Positions 34,603 through 42,290 of a stretch of 42,726 nucleotides of DNA are shown piece by piece. The notes beneath the pieces were generated by a model that did not search any database, had not been told where the DNA came from, and was given only the letters and a program-made list of their open reading frames with translations. Every line of letters starts with the position of its first letter. The first letter of the stretch is position 1. The stretch is from Allobosea sp. Leaf344 (GTDB lineage Bacteria > Pseudomonadota > Alphaproteobacteria > Rhizobiales > Beijerinckiaceae): contig NZ_LMRT01000016.1 of the NCBI RefSeq assembly GCF_001426225.1, positions 165,541-208,266 on the forward strand, given 5' to 3'. A program made the position numbers and the translations under genes.

Positions 34603-36222
34603 ATGCATCTGCCGCCCCTCGCCGATTACGCCGCGCTGCGCCGCGATTTCCGCTGGCGCCTTCCGGCGCGCTACAACATCGCCGCCGATATCTGCGACCG
34701 CTGGGCGCTGGCCGAGCCGGACCGGCCGGCGATCATCGAGGTGACGCAGGATTGGCGGGTGACGCCGGTGAGCTTCGGCACCTTGCGGGAACAGTCCAAC
34801 CGGCTCGCCCAGGCCTTGCGGGCGCAGGGGGTCGAGCGGGGCGACCGCATCGCGATCCTTCTGCCGCAGGGCGGGGCGGTCCTCACCGCGCATCTCGCGG
34901 CCTATAAGCTCGGCGCCATCGCGGTGCCGCTGGCGGCGCTGTTCGGCGTGGATGCGCTGGCCTACCGGCTCGTCGACGCCGCGGCGAAGGTGCTGATCAC
35001 CGATGCGCCGGGCCTCGCCAAGGCGAAGCAGATCGCCGAGCCGCTGCCCGAGCTCGGGCTGGTGATCTCGGTCGATGGCGCGGCGGACGGAGCGCAGGAT
35101 TGGCACCGGCTACTCGCGGAGGCGAGCCCGGATTTCGTGCCCGTCGACACGGGGCCGGACGATCCGGCGCTGATGATCTACACCTCCGGCACCACCGGCA
35201 ATCCGAAGGGCGCGCTGCACGGGCACAGGGTGCTGCCGGGCCATCTGCCGGGCGTGCAGTTCCCCCACGAGTTCCTGCCGCAGCCGGGAGATATCGCCTG
35301 GACCCCGGCCGATTGGGCCTGGGCCGGAGGGCTGCTCAACATGTTGCTGCCGGCGCTGCATTTCGGCGTGCCGGTGGTGGCGCGGCCGGTGACGCGCTTC
35401 GAGCCGGAAGAGGCCTTCCGGCTGATCGCCGATCTCGGCATCCGCAACGCCTTCGTCCCGCCGACGGCGCTGCGCATGCTGCGCAGCGTCGACAGGCCTT
35501 CACAACGCTTCGCGCTTAGGCTGCGCACCGTGGCCGCGGCCGGCGAGGCGCTCGGTGCCGAGACCCTGGCCTGGGGGCGCGAGGCGCTGGGGCTGACGAT
35601 CAACGAGGCCTATGGCCAGACCGAGTGTAATCTGGTGCTGGCCTCCTGCGCCGCGATCGGGGTCAGCCGGCCGGGCTTCATCGGCAAGGCGGTGCCGGGG
35701 CATGAGGTCGCCGTGCTGCGCGCTGACGGCACGCCCTGCGCGCCGGGGGAGGAGGGGCAGATCGCCGTGCGCAGCCCCGATCCGGTGATGTTCCTCGGCT
35801 ATTGGCGCCGCCCCGAAGCCACGGCGGAGAAGTTCATCGGCGACTGGATGATCACCGGCGACCAGGCGGTGCAGGACGAGGAGGGCTATGTCCGCTTCAT
35901 CGGCCGCGACGACGACGTCATCACCTCCTCGGGCTATCGCATCGGCCCGGGCGAGATCGAAGACAGCCTGTTGAAGCATGCGGCGGTGTCGCTCGCCGCC
36001 GTGGTCGGCAAGCCCGACGCGTTGCGCACCGAGATCGTCAAGGCCTTCATCGTGCTCAAGCCGGGAATCGAGGCCTCGGAGGCCTTGGCCGAAGAGCTTC
36101 AGGGCTTCGTGCGCCGGCGCCTGTCGGCGCATGAATATCCCCGCGAGATCGCGTTCTGCGACGATCTGCCGATGACGACGACCGGCAAGATCATCCGGCG
36201 CGCCTTGCGGGAGCGCGGCTGA
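34603..36222 (+). CDS. Acyl-CoA synthetase (AMP-binding, medium-chain/aromatic-acid type)
   Basis: A 539-residue adenylate-forming enzyme that activates a carboxylic acid with ATP and CoA. The phosphate loop YTSGTTGNPKG is at residues 193-203, the A5 motif in NEAYGQTECNLV, the A7 aspartate in WMITGDQAVQDEEGYVRFIGRDDDVI, and the catalytic K529 in TTTGKIIRR. The A8 hinge is SSGYRIGPGEIED. It resembles the acetyl/medium-chain and benzoate-CoA ligase group, but the acid cannot be named. It follows the ABC genes by 99 bases on the same strand, which suggests the imported solute or its product is a carboxylate. The ribosome-binding site is weak. Its last 32 bases overlap the convergent acyltransferase gene. 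Confidence 0.92.
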   Translation: MHLPPLADYAALRRDFRWRLPARYNIAADICDRWALAEPDRPAIIEVTQDWRVTPVSFGTLREQSNRLAQALRAQGVERGDRIAILLPQGGAVLTAHLAAYKLGAIAVPLAALFGVDALAYRLVDAAAKVLITDAPGLAKAKQIAEPLPELGLVISVDGAADGAQDWHRLLAEASPDFVPVDTGPDDPALMIYTSGTTGNPKGALHGHRVLPGHLPGVQFPHEFLPQPGDIAWTPADWAWAGGLLNMLLPALHFGVPVVARPVTRFEPEEAFRLIADLGIRNAFVPPTALRMLRSVDRPSQRFALRLRTVAAAGEALGAETLAWGREALGLTINEAYGQTECNLVLASCAAIGVSRPGFIGKAVPGHEVAVLRADGTPCAPGEEGQIAVRSPDPVMFLGYWRRPEATAEKFIGDWMITGDQAVQDEEGYVRFIGRDDDVITSSGYRIGPGEIEDSLLKHAAVSLAAVVGKPDALRTEIVKAFIVLKPGIEASEALAEELQGFVRRRLSAHEYPREIAFCDDLPMTTTGKIIRRALRERG

Positions 36223-37321
36223 AGCTGCGGCGCAAAGCGGCCCGGGCGCGCCCGGCGAGATCGCGCGGGGTCAGCGCCTCGCGCGGCGACAGGCGCAGCT
36301 CCGCCATCGCCCCTTCCGGCCGGGAGGGCTCGATCGCGGCGGCGTTCATGATCAGCCGGTCGCCGCCCCGCCGCAGCATGGCGAGAAGCACGGCCTCCGG
36401 CGCACAATCGGCATGGCTATCGTCGCCGGCGCTCATATAGAGCCAGGCGGCGCGGGCGCGTCCGAGCAGCAGCGCGCCGGCTATCGGCTTGCCGTCGAGC
36501 AGCAGCAACGCGACGCGGCATTGCCGCTGCCGGGCCAGCGCGCGGGTCATAGCGCGCAGGAAGCCGACCTCTCGCGTCTCCTGCAGCGCCGCTTTTCCGC
36601 CGCGGCCGGATGCGCCGGAGGCTTCCAGGGCCAGCAGCAGCTCCATCGCGTCGCGCACATCGCCGCGCGAGACGGCTTCGCTCACGGAGAGGCTGCTGCG
36701 CCGCTCAAGCCTTTCCCGCGCGGCCCCGAGATCGATCCCGACCGGGAGCGGCAAAGGCGGGGCGGGGCGCAGGCTCGCGCTCAGCCCCAGCCGTTCCGCG
36801 GCGGCGAGGGCGGGCGTCACCAGCGGCGAATCGGCTGCGATGGCGCCGAGCAGGAGGCCGCGCGAAGTCGGGCCCCAATCGCGTCGCGGCGTCAGCAGCG
36901 CCTCGATCACCGCCTGCGCGACCGCGCGGTCGATCAGCGGCGCGCCATAGGCGATGCGCCGGTCGCTCAGCACGACCAGCTCGTCGGGCGCGAAGAGGCG
37001 CAGCTTCGGGACGCATGGCAATAATCCGACGAGGCGGCGCCGCGGCGCATCCGCCTGGCCCTGCCAGACGAGGATCAGGCAGACCTCGCCGAAGGGGATG
37101 AGATGCTGCGCGGCGGCCAGCAGGAAATCCGGCTCGAAGAACAGGTTCGGCTCGAGGGCGCGCGAAGCGAGCGCCTCCCAGGCGTCGCGCAGCCCGGCAC
37201 AGGCCGAAAGCGGGCGAAGTTCCGTGGAGAGCGGGCCGGATGCCGGCGGCACGGGCCCGTCCTGCGGCGCTGGCGCGCCCGCTCCGCGCGCCTGGCCCTT
37301 GGCGATCATGATCTGGTTCAT
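36191..37321 (-). CDS. GNAT acetyltransferase of the CelD/BcsL type
   Basis: A 376-residue cytoplasmic protein with the double-GNAT layout of the CelD/BcsL (COG5653-like) group. The recognisable start is LRDAWEALASRALEPNLFFEPDFLLAAAQHL. The second acyltransferase domain (about 230-340) includes VALLLLDGKPIAGALLLGRARAAWLYMSAGDDS. These proteins are linked to exopolysaccharide or cellulose synthesis and N-acylation, but no such cluster is seen here. About 35 Pro/Gly/Ala-rich residues precede the fold. The ATG at 37321 and one at 37309 are both possible. The 3' end overlaps the convergent CoA ligase by 32 bases. Confidence 0.78.
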   Translation of the reverse strand: MNQIMIAKGQARGAGAPAPQDGPVPPASGPLSTELRPLSACAGLRDAWEALASRALEPNLFFEPDFLLAAAQHLIPFGEVCLILVWQGQADAPRRRLVGLLPCVPKLRLFAPDELVVLSDRRIAYGAPLIDRAVAQAVIEALLTPRRDWGPTSRGLLLGAIAADSPLVTPALAAAERLGLSASLRPAPPLPLPVGIDLGAARERLERRSSLSVSEAVSRGDVRDAMELLLALEASGASGRGGKAALQETREVGFLRAMTRALARQRQCRVALLLLDGKPIAGALLLGRARAAWLYMSAGDDSHADCAPEAVLLAMLRRGGDRLIMNAAAIEPSRPEGAMAELRLSPREALTPRDLAGRARAALRRSFSRAPARRAG

Positions 37322-37441
37322 CGTGGTCCCGCTCTTGCCGGCCGTGAACCGCTACGGGGCATCACTGTGCCGGATCGGCACAAAGCGCGCCACGCGGCGT
37401 TCACGCCTCGGCAAGGTTCAAGAAGCGGGCCGAAGCCGGGC

Positions 37442-38581
37442 TCAGGCGGCCGGTACCGCCGCCATCCGGCCGAGAAACGCCGCCCAGAGCCGCTGAACCA
37501 CGGCCTCGTCGAGATCCTTGACGATCATCACCAGCCGCGAGCGGTGATCGCCATCCGGCCATCGCTCGAGCAGGATCGGCGGGTGCAGGATCTGCTGCAC
37601 CGCATGCACGAGCAGGGGCCGGTCGGGGCTTTCGCGCAGCGCGACCAGCCCTTTCAGCCGCAGCAGCTTCGAGCCATGGGTGGAGCGCAGCAGGGTCCAG
37701 AACAGATCGAATGTCGCCTCGCCGACCGGGGCTTCGGCGGTCAGCACGAAGGCGCGGATGCTGGCGTCATGGCGATTGCGATCATGATGATGGTGCGCGT
37801 GATCATGGTGGTGGCCGTGGTCGCCGTGGCCGTGATCATGGCCGTGATGCCCATGACCGTGATGCCCATGGCCATGATCGGCAGGTGCCGGCCGCTCCGC
37901 CAGCTGCTCATGGGCGAGCCATCGCCGGAGCTCGTCGGGCCGGCTCGCGAGGTCGTAGAGCCCGGCGCCGATCAGATCCCGCGCGGGCGCGGTCGCAGGC
38001 AGGAGAGCGACGCCGGGGTTCAGCGCGTCGAGGCGCTCGCGCAAGGTCTCCAGCGCCTCGGTCGAGCCGACGAGATCGGTCTTGGTCAGGACGATCCGGT
38101 CGGCCGCGATCACCTGTTTGCGGGCTTCCTCATGGGCATCCAAAGTCGCCATGCCATTCACGGCGTCGACGAGGGTCAGCACGCCGTCGAGCCGGAACCG
38201 CATCGCGAGATAGGGGTGGTTGATCAGCACGTTCAGGATCGGCGCGGGATCCGCCAGCCCGGTCGTCTCGATCACCACACGCTTGAAGGGCAGGATGCGG
38301 CCATTGTCGTTGCGGCGCAGGAGATCCTCGAGGGTGACGATCAGATCGTCGCGGATGGTGCAGCAGAGACAGCCCGATTCCAGCAGGATCATGCTGTCCT
38401 CGACCCCCTCGATCAGCAGGTGGTCGAGGCCGATCTCGCCGAACTCGTTGACGATCACCACCGTGTCCGCCAGCGCCGCGTCCTTCAGCAGCCGGTTCAG
38501 CAACGTGGTCTTCCCGGCGCCCAGGAAGCCGGTGAGCAGGGTCAGCGGGACCGGCGTCGGGCGGGTTGCGGCTGCGGTCAT
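37442..38581 (-). CDS. CobW/COG0523 family metal-chaperone GTPase
   Basis: A 379-residue G3E GTPase. Walker A GFLGAGKT is at residues 18-25, the metal-binding GCLCC at 70-74, the Walker B/switch in VVIETTGLADP, and the guanine motif in VLTKTDLVG. A linker of about 35 residues near 236-272 is almost entirely His, Gly and Asp, typical of zinc-handling members (ZNG1/YeiR/ZigA-like). The C-terminal CobW_C domain follows. No cobalamin gene is nearby, so zinc delivery is more likely than cobalt. A Zur-like dyad lies 44-60 bases upstream, inside the preceding gene, and would make it a low-zinc-induced gene. Confidence 0.9.
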   Translation of the reverse strand: MTAAATRPTPVPLTLLTGFLGAGKTTLLNRLLKDAALADTVVIVNEFGEIGLDHLLIEGVEDSMILLESGCLCCTIRDDLIVTLEDLLRRNDNGRILPFKRVVIETTGLADPAPILNVLINHPYLAMRFRLDGVLTLVDAVNGMATLDAHEEARKQVIAADRIVLTKTDLVGSTEALETLRERLDALNPGVALLPATAPARDLIGAGLYDLASRPDELRRWLAHEQLAERPAPADHGHGHHGHGHHGHDHGHGDHGHHHDHAHHHHDRNRHDASIRAFVLTAEAPVGEATFDLFWTLLRSTHGSKLLRLKGLVALRESPDRPLLVHAVQQILHPPILLERWPDGDHRSRLVMIVKDLDEAVVQRLWAAFLGRMAAVPAA

Positions 38582-38597
38582 GGCGGTGTCTCTGATG

Positions 38598-39467
38598 TCA
38601 CAGCGGGGCGAGAGGCCGTCGCTTTTGTTCTAGTATTACATTGGCCGCGATGGCCGCAAGGACAAGCGCGCCACCCGCATATTGCAGCGCCCCGACCCGC
38701 TCTCCCAGAACCGATGCGGCGATGACCACGGCGAAGACCGGCTCGGCACAGAAGGCGAGCCCGGCGGCACCGGGCGCGACGCGCATCAGCGCCATGACCT
38801 GCAGCAGGAAGCCGACGAGATAGCCGCCGATCGTCACGGCCACGGCGAGGGGCGCGAGCAGCAGCGCGCCGGGCGACAGGAAGCCGCCCGTCACCAGCAG
38901 GATGATCGCGGTGACGGGGAGGATCAGCAGATGCGACCAGAACAGCTTGGGGATCAGCGGCGTGCCGTTGCTGGCGGAGGCGGTGAAGAACTGGGCGGCG
39001 GCCATGACGCTGGCGATCAGCGCCAGCGCCAGGCCGCGCGGATCGAGCCCATACAGATCGGGCCCCACCACCAGCGCCACGCCGAGGAAGGCGACGAGGG
39101 CGACGACGAGGCGATCGGGGCTGAAGCGGGCTCGGGTGACCAGCGGCTCGGCCAGCACGATCAGCACGGGGAAGGTGTAGAAGACGACGGCGGCCACCGT
39201 CACCGGCAGAAAGGCGACGGATGAGAGATAGGCCGATCCGACCAGCGCGCTGGTCAGCCCGAAGAGCAGCACGGCAGGGCGCTGGCCGGCGGGGATGGCG
39301 AGGCCGCTGCGCCAGAGCAGCGCGGCGCCGCAGACCAGCGCCAGCATCAGGAAGACGCGGTAGAAGACCAGGAGCGGGCCGCTGAGCCCCGCCTGGGCGG
39401 CGAGCTGTGCGCTGACGATGTTGGTGCCGAAGGCCGCCGCCGAGCCCAGCGCCAGCGAGATACCCAT
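38598..39467 (-). CDS. EamA/DMT family transporter
   Basis: A 289-residue inner-membrane protein with ten hydrophobic segments arranged as two EamA repeats of five. The first begins at MGISLALGSAAAFGTNIVSAQLAA and the second near ALALIASVMAAAQFFTA. The glycine- and proline-rich ends of each repeat (VVFYTFPVLIVLAEPLV, AFCAEPVFAVVIAASVLGERVG) fit the drug/metabolite exporter family. The substrate is unknown. I took the ATG at 39467, which gives the usual length. An in-frame frame further upstream is the shadow of dacA. The last coding codons contain a Zur-like dyad that may serve the downstream CobW gene, whose start lies 16 bases after its stop. Confidence 0.88.
   Translation of the reverse strand: MGISLALGSAAAFGTNIVSAQLAAQAGLSGPLLVFYRVFLMLALVCGAALLWRSGLAIPAGQRPAVLLFGLTSALVGSAYLSSVAFLPVTVAAVVFYTFPVLIVLAEPLVTRARFSPDRLVVALVAFLGVALVVGPDLYGLDPRGLALALIASVMAAAQFFTASASNGTPLIPKLFWSHLLILPVTAIILLVTGGFLSPGALLLAPLAVAVTIGGYLVGFLLQVMALMRVAPGAAGLAFCAEPVFAVVIAASVLGERVGALQYAGGALVLAAIAANVILEQKRRPLAPL
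38625..38641 (-). promoter_or_regulatory. Zur-like A/T-rich dyad upstream of the CobW GTPase
   Basis: On the minus strand it reads ATGTAATACTAGAACAA, matching 13 of 17 positions of a classical Zur-type dyad (ATGTTATAATATAACAT). It is an A/T island in coding sequence that is otherwise GC-rich. It is centred about 52 bases before the CobW ATG. The dyad symmetry is imperfect (5 of 8 arm positions), so this remains tentative. Confidence 0.4.
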
Positions 39468-39513
39468 CCGCCCGGCGCTGCGGCTCGACCCGGCAGGCAG
39501 GGCGGTCAAGAGC

Positions 39514-41145
39514 TCAGGCGCCGTCGTCGGTCTTGGGCTTGGGCTTCGCCGCAGGTTTCGGGCGGGCGGGCGGCAGCGACCGTGCCGCGGCTTCCGTCGA
39601 GGCCTTGGCCTGGGGTGCCGGGGGCTTGGCGGTCGCCGCCTTGCCCGCGGCCGGCTTGCCCGCGGCGGGCTTCGACTCCGCTGCCTTGGACGCCGTGTTT
39701 TTCGGCTTGACCAGCGGCGGCCTGGCCGCCGGTTTGGCGGCGGGCCTGATGCCGGCGGCCGCGCCGGGGCGCAGGCTCGACGGCGTCGCGGTGCCCGGCT
39801 GGACGGAGCCGGACAATTGCAGCGGCCCCGATCGGAAGGCGTCCGCAGCCGGCTGCGTCGGCACGCCGGCCGGCGCGAAGGCGCTGGTGGCGGCGGGGAT
39901 GCCGCCGGCGCTCGCCGCGGCGCGCCGCGCATTGGCGACACCGGCGACGCCGGCCGCCACGGGCGCGGAGGGCGCGATGGTGCTGGCTTCGCCACGGGCG
40001 ATCTGGCTCGCCGGGTCCTTCACCACATTCGCCGCCAAGGGGGCGCTGGCCGAGCCCGAGGTGCGGCCGAAAGCGACCGGGACCGGCGTCGCCTGTGCGC
40101 GCGGCCCCAGCACGATCCTGCCGGAGGGGGCGCGGGTGAGCAGGCTGCTGGTCTGGCTGGCCTGCGGCGCGGCCGCGCCGAAGCGGTCATTGATGCCGTC
40201 GGCATTGCCGCCGACCGCGACGAGCTGGCCGGACAAAGGCCCGGCGATGTCGGCGTCGTCGGCGAGCGCGGCGCCGCCGCCCTTGCGGCGGACATCGTCG
40301 CAGATGCTGACGGCCCGCGTGCCGCTCGGCGAGAGCGAGGCGACGGCGTAGCCGCCACCGCTCCAGCGGCCGAAGCCCTCATCCAGCAATTGCGCCGCCT
40401 TGACCGTGCGCTCGGCGCCGGACAGCGAGCCGAGCACGACTGCGATCAGGGTCCGCCCACCGCGCGTCGCGGTGGCGACGACGTTGAAGCCCGAGGCGCA
40501 GACGAAGCCGGTCTTCATGCCGCTGACGCCGGGATAGCGGCCGACGAGCCCGTTGGTGTTCTGCAGCACCTGCTTGCCGAGCTGCACCGCCTGGGTGTTC
40601 CAATAGTCGGAATAATCCGGGAAATCGCGCATCAGCGCCAGGGCCAGGATGGCGAGGTCCCGTGCGCTGGTCTGCTGGGCCGGGTCGTGCCAGCCATTTG
40701 GATTGGTGAAGACGGTGTCGCGCATGCCGAGGCGCTGGGCCTCGGCGTTCATCATCGACACGAAGCTCTCGACATCGCCGCCGACCCCTTCCGCGATGAC
40801 ATAGGCGATGTCATTGGCGGATTTCACCATCATGATGCGCAGCGCGTTGTCGAGCGTCACCTCCTGCCCGGCCCGGATATAGACCTTGACGCGGGGCTGG
40901 CTGGCGGCGCGCTTCGAGGCCGGGATCGCGGTCTGCAGGCCGAGGCGCCGCTCCCGCACCGCTTTCAGCGCGAGATAGGCGGTCATCATCTTGGTGGTCG
41001 AGGCCGGATGCCAGGCCTGCGTCGGATTCTCGCTGGAGAGGACCTCGCCGCTGGCGGCGTCGACCACGATGCTGGTCCCGGCCGAGGCGGGGGCGGCGAA
41101 AGCGAGCCCGAGGGCCAGAGCGAAGCAGGAGCGGGAGACGATCAT
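39514..41145 (-). CDS. dacA: D-alanyl-D-alanine carboxypeptidase (S11 family)
   Basis: A 543-residue periplasmic penicillin-binding protein of the DacA/PBP5 type that trims the terminal D-Ala of peptidoglycan. The signal peptide is SCFALALGLAFAAPASA with cleavage near residue 22. The active-site motifs are S49-T-T-K52, S109-A-N111 and K211-T-G213. The catalytic domain ends near residue 250. The remainder, about 290 residues, is rich in Ala, Pro and Lys and lacks the amphipathic membrane anchor of E. coli PBP5. The lysine-rich end may bind the wall or another polymer. It is divergent from the second EamA gene. Confidence 0.93.
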   Translation of the reverse strand: MIVSRSCFALALGLAFAAPASAGTSIVVDAASGEVLSSENPTQAWHPASTTKMMTAYLALKAVRERRLGLQTAIPASKRAASQPRVKVYIRAGQEVTLDNALRIMMVKSANDIAYVIAEGVGGDVESFVSMMNAEAQRLGMRDTVFTNPNGWHDPAQQTSARDLAILALALMRDFPDYSDYWNTQAVQLGKQVLQNTNGLVGRYPGVSGMKTGFVCASGFNVVATATRGGRTLIAVVLGSLSGAERTVKAAQLLDEGFGRWSGGGYAVASLSPSGTRAVSICDDVRRKGGGAALADDADIAGPLSGQLVAVGGNADGINDRFGAAAPQASQTSSLLTRAPSGRIVLGPRAQATPVPVAFGRTSGSASAPLAANVVKDPASQIARGEASTIAPSAPVAAGVAGVANARRAAASAGGIPAATSAFAPAGVPTQPAADAFRSGPLQLSGSVQPGTATPSSLRPGAAAGIRPAAKPAARPPLVKPKNTASKAAESKPAAGKPAAGKAATAKPPAPQAKASTEAAARSLPPARPKPAAKPKPKTDDGA

Positions 41146-41302
41146 CGGGCGGGACTGAACCTGTCTTGGCGAGGATGTGAGGCTCGGGGTTCAACGCGAC
41201 GCATGCGGCGATTTCGAGACCAACCCCGCAATTGCCGCCCGTTCCTGCATAGCTACCCGGATCCCAGCGATTTGCCTAGTCGCGGCGGCGGGTCCAGAAG
41301 CA

Positions 41303-42232
41303 ATGTCTTCCCGCATCAGGACCGTCCGCTTGAGCCTCACCCTCCTCTGGATCCCCGCCACCATCGCGGCGGCCATGCTGCAGACCGCGCGCAACCTGAC
41401 GCAGCGCTCGCTGACGGAGATCATCGGCGTCGTCGGCGCGACGCAGGTCCGGTTCCTCTTCGGCCTGCCATTCGCGCTGCTCTTCCTGGGGATCGTCTGT
41501 GCCGTCGCGGGCCGATCGCCCCCGGCCATCGGGCTCGAGGCCTTCGGCTTCACGGCCTGGGGCGCGATCACGCAGATCGCCGCGACGGCGCTGATGCTGG
41601 CGGCGATGCGCGAGCGCTCCTTCGCGGTCACCACCGCCTATACCAAGACCGAACCGGTGCAGGTCGCGATCTTCGGGGCCATCCTGCTCGGCGACGCGCT
41701 CAGCCTGGCGAAGTTCGCCGCGATCCTGGTGGCGACGGCGGGCGTCGTGGTGGTGTCCTGGAAGCCGGGGGAAAGGCTGAGCGCGGCGGGCGTGCGGCCG
41801 ACGCTGCTCGGCATCGGCGCCGGGGCCTGTTTCGCCCTGTCGGCGATCGGGTTTCGCGGCGGCATCCAGGCCCTGCCCGAGGGCGGCTTCTTCATCCGCG
41901 CCACCACCATCCTGGCGCTGGGGCTGGCGCTGCAGAGCGCGCTGCTCACCGTCTACATGCTGGCCGCCAATCGCAAGGCGCTGCTGATGAGCCTCGCCAA
42001 TTGGCGGCGCTCGCTATTCGCCGGCTTCCTCGGCGCGGCGGCCTCGCAATGCTGGTTCCTCGGCTTCTCGCTGACGAGCGCGGCCAATGTCCGCACCTTG
42101 GCGCTGATCGAGGTGCCGCTGGCGCAGATCGCCTCGCGGCGGCTGTTCTCGGAAGGCACCAGCCCGCGGGAATGGCTGGGTATGGCGATGATCGTGCTCG
42201 GTGTCGGCGCGCTGCTGGTGGTCGCGATCTAG
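41303..42232 (+). CDS. EamA/DMT family transporter
   Basis: A 309-residue membrane protein with about ten helices in two EamA repeats. The first repeat starts at LTLLWIPATIAAAMLQTARN and carries AYTKTEPVQVAIFGAILLGD. The second starts near LLGIGAGACFALSAIGFRGG and ends LIEVPLAQIASRRLFSEGTSPREWLGMAMIVLG. I chose the ATG at 41303 because it immediately precedes the first helix region. An upstream frame from 41177 adds 42 residues with no family features. The substrate is unknown. It is convergent with groL and only weakly related to the other EamA protein in the window. Confidence 0.88.
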   Translation: MSSRIRTVRLSLTLLWIPATIAAAMLQTARNLTQRSLTEIIGVVGATQVRFLFGLPFALLFLGIVCAVAGRSPPAIGLEAFGFTAWGAITQIAATALMLAAMRERSFAVTTAYTKTEPVQVAIFGAILLGDALSLAKFAAILVATAGVVVVSWKPGERLSAAGVRPTLLGIGAGACFALSAIGFRGGIQALPEGGFFIRATTILALGLALQSALLTVYMLAANRKALLMSLANWRRSLFAGFLGAAASQCWFLGFSLTSAANVRTLALIEVPLAQIASRRLFSEGTSPREWLGMAMIVLGVGALLVVAI

Positions 42233-42235
42233 CCC

Positions 42236-42264
42236 AAAAAAAGCGCCGCGGTTGCCCGCGGCGC
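42236..42264 (-). terminator. Rho-independent terminator of groL
   Basis: GCGCCGCGG (42243-42251) pairs perfectly with CCGCGGCGC (42256-42264) around a TTGC loop. Seven A residues (42236-42242) lie on its left, which become a U-run in the leftward transcript. This is a strong intrinsic terminator 27 bases after the groL stop. It gives no U-run for the convergent EamA gene. Confidence 0.9.
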
Positions 42265-42290
42265 TCCGGCTCGAGGGGAGAGATCCCGGC

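Noticed and set aside
37442..38581. Cobalamin-synthesis CobW proper
   Set aside because: No cob genes nearby, and the His-rich linker points to a zinc-handling branch of the family.
42236..42264. Terminator for the EamA gene on the plus strand
   Set aside because: The A-run precedes the stem in that direction and no U-run follows; it fits groL on the minus strand.
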